Below, one piece after another: positions 1-4,968 of a stretch of DNA of 6,880 bases. The stretch's first letter is position 1; each line of letters opens with the position of its first letter. The stretch comes from a bacterium (GTDB lineage: Bacteria; JACRDZ01; JAJRWM01), in assembly GCA_024276815.1 (NCBI GenBank), contig JAJRWM010000029.1, positions 1 through 6,880 on the forward strand, read 5' to 3'. The notes beneath the pieces were generated by a model, which saw only the letters and a program-made list of their open reading frames with translations, did not search any database and had not been told where the DNA came from. The position numbers and the translations under genes are program-made.

Positions 1-1058
1 ATTACCTGACTAAGCCTTTCCCCGCTGAAGAGATTGAGGTGGTTGTCGAAAGAGCGTTCGCTTGGAAAAAAATAGTGACAGAGAATAAGTATTTGAAGCA
101 GGTTATCCGTTCCCGATATGAGTGCCGTCCGTTGGTAGGCGAGCATCGGGCTATGAAGCAAATACTGAAAACCATCAAGAAAAGCGCCGGGAGCCGGAGC
201 ACGGTTTTAATCAGGGGCGAGAGCGGCACCGGTAAGGAACTGATCGCCGGGGCGATTAATTACCAGTCCGCCCGGGCAGACAAGGCTTTTATCAAGGTCA
301 ACTGCGCCGCGTTATCGGAAAATCTGCTGGAAAGTGAACTTTTTGGTCATGAGAAAGGCTCTTTCACCGGCGCTGTCAATAAAAGGGAAGGCCGGTTTGA
401 GCTGGCGGATGGCGGGACAATATTGTTGGATGAGATATCTGAGATCAGTATAAAACTGCAAGCAAAGCTGTTAAGGGTTCTCCAGGAACAGGAATTTGAA
501 AGAGTAGGGGGTACGGAAACGATAAAAACGGACGCTCGTGTTATCGCGACGACTAATAAAAACCTGGAACAGGAGATCGCTAACAACAATTTTCGGGAGG
601 ATTTGTATTTTCGCCTGAATGTGATACCGGTTGAAGTGGCGCCGTTACGGGAAAGAAAAGAAGATATTCCCCGGCTTGTGGAAAACTTTATTGGCCAATT
701 TAATATTGAAAATAATAAGCGATATGCGGGAATTGAAGAAAAAGCTTTGGCCGCCATGATGAAATATCACTGGCCGGGAAATGTCAGGGAACTGGAGAAT
801 GTCATTGAAAGGGCGGTTGTTCTGGGAAATGGCCGTATGATTAAACTGAATGATCTGCCTGAGATTATAAAACATCCTGACCTGGGCAAGAAGCAGATTA
901 GCTTTACCGTCGGCTCGTCTTTGCGGGATGTGGAAAAAGCTTTAATAGTCGAGACTTATAACGTATTGGGCGGTCACAGGCTTAAAACGGCGGAAACGCT
1001 GGGTATCAGCGCCAGGAAACTTTATGACCGGTTAAAAGAATATAACCTGGAAGAATGA
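1..1058 (+). CDS. Sigma-54-dependent response regulator, NtrC family (5'-truncated)
   Basis: Activator of sigma54-RNA polymerase: it binds DNA upstream of a promoter and uses ATP hydrolysis to open it. The gene enters from the left edge; the reading frame is open from base 3, and 351 residues are visible. The first residues, YLTKPF, are the typical end of a receiver domain with its conserved lysine-proline. About 100 residues carrying the phospho-acceptor aspartate are therefore missing. The AAA+ domain follows, with Walker A GESGTGKE (216-239), the sigma54-contact loop GSFTGA (357-374), Walker B GTILLDEI, the FREDLYFRLNV segment and HWPGNVRELENVIERA. A Fis-type helix-turn-helix ends the protein (GGHRLKTAETLGISARKLYDRLK). 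The loop has serine where GAFTGA has alanine, a common natural variant. An ATG at 39 is internal, not the start. The position beside a flagellar operon with a -24/-12 promoter suggests a flagellar regulator like FlgR/FleR, but this is inferred. Confidence 0.95.
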   Translation, partial: YLTKPFPAEEIEVVVERAFAWKKIVTENKYLKQVIRSRYECRPLVGEHRAMKQILKTIKKSAGSRSTVLIRGESGTGKELIAGAINYQSARADKAFIKVNCAALSENLLESELFGHEKGSFTGAVNKREGRFELADGGTILLDEISEISIKLQAKLLRVLQEQEFERVGGTETIKTDARVIATTNKNLEQEIANNNFREDLYFRLNVIPVEVAPLRERKEDIPRLVENFIGQFNIENNKRYAGIEEKALAAMMKYHWPGNVRELENVIERAVVLGNGRMIKLNDLPEIIKHPDLGKKQISFTVGSSLRDVEKALIVETYNVLGGHRLKTAETLGISARKLYDRLKEYNLEE

Positions 1059-1065
1059 TCTGCTC

Positions 1066-1080
1066 CGGCAAAATCTGCCG
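1066..1080. promoter_or_regulatory. Short dyad CGGCA-N5-TGCCG, possible activator binding site
   Basis: A perfect 5-bp inverted repeat with a 5-bp spacer begins 7 bp after the stop codon of the activator gene. Its centre lies about 120 bp upstream of the start point predicted for the -24/-12 promoter. That is the usual distance for enhancer sites bound by NtrC-family dimers. It is not followed by a T-run, so it is unlikely to be an intrinsic terminator. The arms are short and the role is inferred from position only. Confidence 0.25.
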
Positions 1081-1103
1081 AAAATAGGGCGCGGGATCGG
1101 TTT

Positions 1104-1159
1104 GTTGTTAAAGGATAATCGGGGCGTTTTTGGACAAAGGCAACGTGTTGTTGGATAAT
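1104..1159. repeat. Imperfect direct repeat GTTGTT(AAA)GGATAAT
   Basis: GTTGTT-AAA-GGATAAT at 1104-1119 recurs as GTTGTT-GGATAAT at 1147-1159. The GGATAAT parts are 40 bp apart and the GTTGTT parts 43 bp apart, close to four helical turns. Both copies lie just upstream of the -24 element, where a regulator of the operon could bind. They could also be a chance or duplicated AT-rich stretch; no known operator consensus was recognised. Confidence 0.3.
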
Positions 1160-1166
1160 TTAACAG

Positions 1167-1183
1167 TGGTACATTTCCTGCAT
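1167..1183 (+). promoter_or_regulatory. Sigma-54 (-24/-12) promoter of the flagellar operon
   Basis: TGGTACA-TTTC-CTGCAT fits the sigma54 consensus TGGCACG-N4-TTGCA. The invariant GG (1168-1169) and GC (1180-1181) are separated by exactly 10 bp. An AT-rich stretch follows, as expected for the melting region, with a predicted start point near 1193. This gives a leader of roughly 30 nt before the TTG start at 1225. The immediately upstream gene encodes a sigma54 activator, which strengthens the call. A TATAAT at 1185-1190 with TTAACA at 1160-1165 (19-bp spacing) is a weaker, overlapping sigma70-type alternative. Confidence 0.75.
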
Positions 1184-1208
1184 ATATAATAGGGATGGAG
1201 AAAAAATT

Positions 1209-1215
1209 AAGGAGG
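1209..1215 (+). promoter_or_regulatory. Ribosome binding site AAGGAGG fixing a TTG start
   Basis: A full AAGGAGG Shine-Dalgarno lies 9 nt before the TTG at 1225. It is the strongest ribosome site in the window and justifies the TTG, since there is no ATG in frame near it. Confidence 0.85.
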
Positions 1216-1224
1216 TTTTAAAAG

Positions 1225-1536
1225 TTGAGCGACCTAATTTTGAAAAAAATAATCTCAGGTCCGATTACTCCGAAAGCAGGAAAAGCCAATGTCGAGGCGA
1301 AAAATCAAGGCGATTTTGGTAAGGTTCTTGGTAAAACCATTGACGAACTGCAAAAAGCTCAAAACCAGGTGGAACAAGCTGTCGCGAAAGCCGGCTTGGG
1401 GTCGATAGGACAACTTAATGATGTCCGGGAAGCGATCCGGCAAACGAACGAGGTCTTTAAAAACGTTATGCAATCCCGGGACAAGATCGTCAGCGCTTAC
1501 CAGAAAATGGTTAAAGAGGGTAAGAAAAATGGCTAG
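1225..1536 (+). CDS. FliE-like protein, probable paralogue of FliE
   Basis: A 103-residue protein with a TTG start, first gene after the sigma54 promoter. Residues 30-99 align without any gap to residues 31-100 of the FliE encoded at 2911-3216. Shared positions include FGxVLxxxI near the start, one glycine in the middle, and the terminal RxKxVxxY (RDKIVSAYQK here, RNKLVEFYKE in FliE). By eye, identity is about 13 of 70. FliE is a small, mostly helical, exported protein that joins the FliF ring to the rod. This protein has the size and helical pattern but lacks the IMRMPV ending and finishes in a lysine-rich KEGKKNG tail. Its stop overlaps the next gene by 8 bp, implying translational coupling. 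The role is unknown: a rod or adaptor variant, an early export substrate, or a regulator are all possible. Family membership is inferred from the alignment, not from a profile search. Confidence 0.6.
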   Translation: MSDLILKKIISGPITPKAGKANVEAKNQGDFGKVLGKTIDELQKAQNQVEQAVAKAGLGSIGQLNDVREAIRQTNEVFKNVMQSRDKIVSAYQKMVKEGKKNG

Positions 1537-1996
1537 GGAAATTAGCTGGGAAGAAGTCGTTGATTCCCTGAATAATGGTTATGAGAATGAAGTGGCTTGC
1601 TATCAACGGCTTTTGGAAAGTCTGAAAAAAACCAAGGAACAGTTGACGCTGAAGAATTTAAGCAATGTGTTGTTGCTACAGGAAGAACAGCGAAAAGTCA
1701 TTGGCAATATCGAGGCCACTGAAAAAACAATCGCGCCTTACCGGGAAGAATGGGTTAAGCGTAAACACGAAGAAAGCTTAACTTTCGAGAACCGGCGGGT
1801 TTCGGCAAAAATTGCCCGGATTGATGAGCTGATCAGGCAATTGCTTGCGCTGGAGGAAAGTTCATTAGCAGAACTAAGTAATGGTAAGCTGAATAAAAAA
1901 GATCAGATTAAAACACATCGTGACAGAAAGAACGGACATCTCGCTTATAAAAAAGCGGTTAAGGCTGAAGCGTTTTTCTGGGACAGGAAAAGCTAG
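1529..1996 (+). CDS. Coiled-coil protein, FlgN/FliT-type export chaperone candidate
   Basis: A 155-residue, almost wholly helical, charged protein with no signal peptide or membrane segment. The ATG at 1529 is chosen because GAGGG lies about 8 nt upstream and because it overlaps the previous stop by only 8 bp; an in-frame ATG at 1418 would lie deep inside the previous gene. Residues 12-70 have the layout of FlgN-type chaperones: an acidic helix (ENEVACYQRLLESLKKTKEQL), a short turn, then a second helix containing EEQ. The C-terminal part (95-141) is another amphipathic helix ending RKNGHLAYKKA, followed by a short aromatic tail, AEAFFWDRKS. FlgN and FliT keep axial flagellar proteins unfolded and deliver them to the export gate. 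Its likely client would be the FliE-like protein or a rod subunit. FliJ is an alternative for a coiled-coil protein of this size, but FliJ normally follows fliI, which lies downstream here. Confidence 0.45.
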   Translation: MAREISWEEVVDSLNNGYENEVACYQRLLESLKKTKEQLTLKNLSNVLLLQEEQRKVIGNIEATEKTIAPYREEWVKRKHEESLTFENRRVSAKIARIDELIRQLLALEESSLAELSNGKLNKKDQIKTHRDRKNGHLAYKKAVKAEAFFWDRKS

Positions 1997-1997
1997 A

Positions 1998-2417
1998 ATG
2001 TTGGATAGATTAAACAATCTGAGAGTAATTGAGGCGCTTTCCAAGGGGCTTGACGGCGCTAATCTCAGGCATACCGTAATCTCGAATAATCTGGCCAACG
2101 CTGAAACGCCTAACTTCAAAAGGGTCCAGGTGAGCTTTGAGAATGAACTCAAACTCGCACTGAGCGGTTCGAATGGTCTGGAAGGCGTTATTACCAATAA
2201 GAAGCATATCCCGATCAACAGCCGGCCTCTTGAAGAAGTAAAGCCCCGGCTTTATAACACGAGAGAACAGTCTTTACGCAATGATAAAAATAATGTGGAC
2301 GTCAATATTGAGATGGCCGAAATGTCCGCTAACACTGTACAGTTTAACGCACTAATAACTTTGCTGACGCGCAAGATATCCATGTTGAAGATGGCAATGA
2401 GAAACCGCTCGGCATAA
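1998..2417 (+). CDS. flgB: Flagellar basal-body rod protein FlgB
   Basis: Proximal rod subunit, 139 residues, exported through the flagellar type III apparatus without a cleaved signal and assembled on FliE. The N-terminal helix carries the rod/hook signature SNNLANAETPNFKR (residues 29-42), matching the SNNxANxxTPxxK pattern of the family. The C-terminal helix (NIEMAEMSANTVQFNALITLLTRKISMLKMAM) is typical of FlgB. The ATG at 1998 lies 1 nt after the previous stop, with CAGGAAA upstream, and gives the usual family length. An in-frame ATG at 1920 would add 26 residues encoded inside the preceding gene and is rejected. Gene order (flgC, fliE next) supports the assignment. Confidence 0.95.
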   Translation: MLDRLNNLRVIEALSKGLDGANLRHTVISNNLANAETPNFKRVQVSFENELKLALSGSNGLEGVITNKKHIPINSRPLEEVKPRLYNTREQSLRNDKNNVDVNIEMAEMSANTVQFNALITLLTRKISMLKMAMRNRSA

Positions 2418-2452
2418 CAATATTGTCGTATTGTAATATAATGATATGGGGG
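2417..2452. repeat. AT-rich flgB-flgC spacer with palindrome and 8-bp periodicity
   Basis: The spacer opens with a perfect 10-bp palindrome, ACAATATTGT (2417-2426). TAT then recurs every 8 bp at 2421, 2429, 2437 and 2445, in TATTGT, TATTGT, TATAAT and TATGGG. TATAAT at 2437-2442 could serve as a -10 box, with ATAACA (2414-2419) as a poor -35 at 17 bp. The stretch ends in the GGGGG that probably acts as the flgC ribosome site. An internal promoter is possible but weakly supported. Confidence 0.3.
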
Positions 2453-2461
2453 TAGTACCGT

Positions 2462-2902
2462 ATGGGAATGTTCGACTCAATTATGATCAGTGCTTCCGGG
2501 CTGACCGCTGAACAATTAAGAATGGATGTTATCTCAAATAATATCGCCAATGTCAATACCACCAGAACGCCGGCCGGCGGGGCGTATCGAAGACAACAGG
2601 TGGTCTTCGCCTCCAGGGATAAACAGGTCTTCATGGATGTCCTGAAAACCAAAATGCCGGAATTCGGCGGACGGGGCGTTAAAATCGTCGGGATAAAGGA
2701 AGACCGGTCCCCGCTGAAGACGGTCTACGATCCCAGCCATCCGGACGCCAACAAAGAGGGGTTCGTTGAATTGCCCAATGTGAATATTGTCAAGGAAATG
2801 GTGGATATGATCGCCGCTTCCAGAGCTTATGAGGCCAACGTTACAGCTCTGAACGCCGCGAAAACCATGGCCGTCAGAGCGTTGTCAATAGGACGGGGAT
2901 AA
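2462..2902 (+). CDS. flgC: Flagellar basal-body rod protein FlgC
   Basis: Second proximal rod subunit, 146 residues, normal family length. Diagnostic FlgC segments are clear: ISASGLTAEQLRMDVISNNIANVNTTRTP near the N-terminus (about residues 9-37) followed by GGAYRRQQVVF; then GVKIVGIKEDRSPLKTVYDPSHPDAN in the middle; and a C-terminal helix with VEMV-type sequence, VKEMVDMIAASRAYEANVTALNAAK. The family stacks on FlgB to extend the rod and is secreted without a signal peptide. A second ATG two codons in (2468) cannot be excluded as the start, but 2462 fits the GGGGG upstream better. The gap to flgB is 44 bp and to fliE 8 bp. Confidence 0.97.
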   Translation: MGMFDSIMISASGLTAEQLRMDVISNNIANVNTTRTPAGGAYRRQQVVFASRDKQVFMDVLKTKMPEFGGRGVKIVGIKEDRSPLKTVYDPSHPDANKEGFVELPNVNIVKEMVDMIAASRAYEANVTALNAAKTMAVRALSIGRG

Positions 2903-2910
2903 CTGAATAG

Positions 2911-3216
2911 ATGAAAACCGTCGATTTGAATAGCCTGGCGATGCCCAAGACTATAACCAGGCCTGAGGCGAAAACAGATCAGAGAAACGATATCCTGTCC
3001 TCTTTTGGGGACGTTCTCAAGGACGCGATCAGCAAAACCAATGATCAGCAGTTGGAGGCCGATACGCTGATGGAAAAACTGGCCACCGGGGAAGCGAAGA
3101 ATATCCATGAGGTTATGATCGGCGTCACTAAAGCCGAGGTCTCATTACAGTTTTTGCTGGAACTGCGCAATAAATTGGTGGAATTTTATAAAGAAATTAT
3201 GAGAATGCCTGTGTAA
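2911..3216 (+). CDS. fliE: Flagellar hook-basal body protein FliE
   Basis: A 101-residue helical protein that links the FliF MS ring to the FlgB/FlgC rod and is among the first proteins exported. The C-terminal half is classical: HEVMIGVTKAEVSLQFLLELRNKLVEFYKEIMRMPV, with the RNKLVxxYKEIMRM signature. The start ATG lies 8 nt after flgC, with GACGGGG inside the end of flgC as the nearest Shine-Dalgarno. Length and neighbours (flgC before, fliF after) are standard. A divergent relative is encoded at 1225-1536. The 165-bp gap after this gene holds an inverted-repeat element, so the normally tight fliE-fliF junction is interrupted here. Confidence 0.97.
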   Translation: MKTVDLNSLAMPKTITRPEAKTDQRNDILSSFGDVLKDAISKTNDQQLEADTLMEKLATGEAKNIHEVMIGVTKAEVSLQFLLELRNKLVEFYKEIMRMPV

Positions 3217-3244
3217 CCCGTCAGTGAAGTGGGGGAACCAGTAA

Positions 3245-3299
3245 TGTCATGCCATCGTATGCAGGAATCCAGTGGATTCCCGTTGGCACGGGAATGACA
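3245..3299. repeat. MITE-like palindromic repeat element between fliE and fliF
   Basis: A 55-bp element bounded by the inverted ends TGTCAT and ATGACA. Inside are two overlapping perfect palindromes: GGAATCCA-G-TGGATTCC (3264-3280) and ATTCCCGT-TGGC-ACGGGAAT (3276-3295). The latter fits the pattern ATTCCC-N8-GGGAAT known from Neisseria dRS3 repeats and similar elements in many genomes. The left part (3249-3268) looks like a decayed partner hairpin ending GCAGGAAT. On the minus strand it translates to VIPVPTGIHWIPAYDGMT, the kind of peptide often mis-annotated from such repeats. It has no transposase. It probably inserted into an operon junction and may form an RNA hairpin that affects mRNA stability. 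Confidence 0.8.
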
Positions 3300-3381
3300 A
3301 ATAAGGTCTTTTCCCCGGAAGACTGACGCGTTACATGCCTGTTTAGAATCAGGTGGAAAATATTCTTAGGAAAGTGGAGAA

Positions 3382-4962
3382 ATGAACGAACGTTTCCAGG
3401 AATTGATGGACCAACTGCAGGAAATCTGGGGCAAATTCTCAACTCAACAGAAGATAATTGTCAGCGTGGTGCCGATATTTATGGTGATCGCGCTGGTCTT
3501 TTTCGTCTCTATCTCCAGCCGGACCCAGATGGGCGTTCTCTATTCAAATCTGAGAGGCGACGATGCCGGCCTGATTGTACAGAAGCTCAGGGATGAAAAA
3601 ATAAAATATGAACTCGCTGACGGCAAAACAATCCTGGTGCCCAAGGAAGTGGTTTACGAGACCCGGTTGAATATGGCCAGCGCCGGCTTGCCGCAGGGCG
3701 GCGGCGTCGGTTTCGAGATCTTTGACAAAAACAAGATGGGGGTAACCGATTTCATCCAGCAAGTCAATTATCAAAGAGCCTTGCAGGGCGAACTGGCCCG
3801 CACCATTATGCAGATAGAGGAAATCGATCAGGTCCGTATTCACCTGGTGATTCCTCAACCCGAACTGTTTGTTGAGGAAGAAAAGCCGGCGACAGCCTCA
3901 GTCGTCATTAAATTTAAACCATTCAAAAAACTGACTTTGTCCCAGGTGAAAGGCGTTGTTCATTTGCTGACCACCAGCGTTGAGGGACTGCGGGCTGAAA
4001 ATGTCACCCTGATCGATATTCACGGCAATATTCTTAACGAGGAACTGCAGGGCGATACGGATAGTAAACTGACGGCGACCCAGTTCGAATACCAGCAAAC
4101 CCTGGAGAAGGAAGCGGAGAAGAAGGCTGAAAGTATACTCCGTAAGGTACTGGGGCCCAACAAGGCGATCGTCAAGGTCAGCGCGGAACTGGATTTCGAC
4201 CGCAGTGAAATCAAGAAAACCACCTACGCTCCCGAAGGCACGATACGCAGTGAGCAAAATAAAAAAGAAGAATTTGAGGGAATCAAGGAAACAGCCGCCG
4301 GCGTCCCGGGAACAGAAAGTAATATTCCCGGCTATCAAACTGTCGAACAAGGCGCGCCGTCCCGCTATAAAAAGGATGAGAATATCGCCAACTATGAAAT
4401 CAGCACGGAACATAAAACCGTTGTCGAATCCACCGGCGACATTATCCGTCTGACAATCGCGGCGATTATCGACGGTAAACGCAATCTCCTGGAAAGCGGG
4501 CAGGAGGAATATGTGCCGCTGACCTTTGAAGAGATCAGGAAATATACCAATATTATCAAGAACGCCGTGGGTTTCAAAGAGGCGCGGGGCGACCAGATAA
4601 GTGTCGAGAACATTCCCTTTGACGTGTCCTATCTGGCTAAGGAAGAAAAAGCCATGAGGGATGTCTTAAGCCAGGATTTCCGTAACAGCTTAATCCGTAA
4701 CATTACCCTGGTTATCCTGATCTTAGGCTCCGGTTTTATCATATTCTTTACCATGTATCGACGCGAAGAGAGAGTCGCGGAGATGCAGATCAGCCCGGAA
4801 CAGGAAGCCCTGCCTTTGGAAGAAATCAGCCTGGAGACAGCGCCGGAAAGCGCTGAAGCTAAAAAAGCCGAGCTGATTAAAGAGGAAATTGTCAAACTGG
4901 CGCACAATAACCCGGAAAATACAGCCAAGCTGTTAAAGGGCTGGCTGTCTCAAGAGGACTGA
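3382..4962 (+). CDS. fliF: Flagellar MS-ring protein FliF
   Basis: Inner-membrane ring protein, 526 residues, that nucleates flagellar assembly, houses the export gate and carries FliG on its cytoplasmic face. Visible layout: short N-terminal cytoplasmic helix; membrane segment 1 at about 24-44 (IIVSVVPIFMVIALVFFVSI); ring-building YscJ/FliF domain at about 46-220, with VLYSNLRGDDAGLIVQKL and AGLPQGGGVGFEIFD; a second ring domain and collar at about 230-430, including GVPGTESNIPGY and NYEISTEHKTVV; membrane segment 2 at about 439-459; and an acidic cytoplasmic tail. The tail ends in EEIVKLAHNNPENTAKLLKGWL (501-522), the FliG-binding helix pair. The ATG at 3382 has AGGAAAG at 3368-3374. Family length is normal and no domain is missing. 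It is followed by fliG after 6 nt. Confidence 0.98.
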   Translation: MNERFQELMDQLQEIWGKFSTQQKIIVSVVPIFMVIALVFFVSISSRTQMGVLYSNLRGDDAGLIVQKLRDEKIKYELADGKTILVPKEVVYETRLNMASAGLPQGGGVGFEIFDKNKMGVTDFIQQVNYQRALQGELARTIMQIEEIDQVRIHLVIPQPELFVEEEKPATASVVIKFKPFKKLTLSQVKGVVHLLTTSVEGLRAENVTLIDIHGNILNEELQGDTDSKLTATQFEYQQTLEKEAEKKAESILRKVLGPNKAIVKVSAELDFDRSEIKKTTYAPEGTIRSEQNKKEEFEGIKETAAGVPGTESNIPGYQTVEQGAPSRYKKDENIANYEISTEHKTVVESTGDIIRLTIAAIIDGKRNLLESGQEEYVPLTFEEIRKYTNIIKNAVGFKEARGDQISVENIPFDVSYLAKEEKAMRDVLSQDFRNSLIRNITLVILILGSGFIIFFTMYRREERVAEMQISPEQEALPLEEISLETAPESAEAKKAELIKEEIVKLAHNNPENTAKLLKGWLSQED

Positions 4963-4968
4963 TTTTAG

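Noticed and set aside
347-757. Long minus-strand open frame opposite the AAA+ domain
   Set aside because: Shadow of a strongly conserved coding region; no start signal or domain resemblance.
1066-1080. Intrinsic terminator after the activator gene
   Set aside because: The stem is only 5 bp and is followed by AAAATAGGG, not a T-run. Kept only as a possible operator.
1418-1528. Upstream in-frame ATG extending the chaperone-like gene by 37 codons
   Set aside because: It lies wholly inside the FliE-like gene, lacks a good ribosome site, and the added residues are arginine/threonine-rich and unlike the family. ATG 1529 has proper spacing.
1920-1997. Upstream in-frame ATG extending FlgB by 26 residues
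   Set aside because: It overlaps the end of the previous gene; FlgB proteins begin near MLDRLNN, and ATG 1998 gives the family length.
3306-3323. Hairpin GTCTT/AAGAC upstream of fliF as a terminator or riboswitch
   Set aside because: Five-pair stem with an 8-nt loop, no T-run after it, and no recognisable riboswitch core.
3221-3442. Minus-strand open frame of 73 codons across the fliE-fliF gap
   Set aside because: Its core, VIPVPTGIHWIPAYDGMT, is the translation of the palindromic repeat, and the rest is antisense to the gap and to the fliF start. It has no ribosome site or family resemblance.
4205-4453. + strand 82-codon open frame inside fliF
   Set aside because: Out-of-frame shadow of fliF with biased basic composition and no ribosome site; fliF is intact through it.
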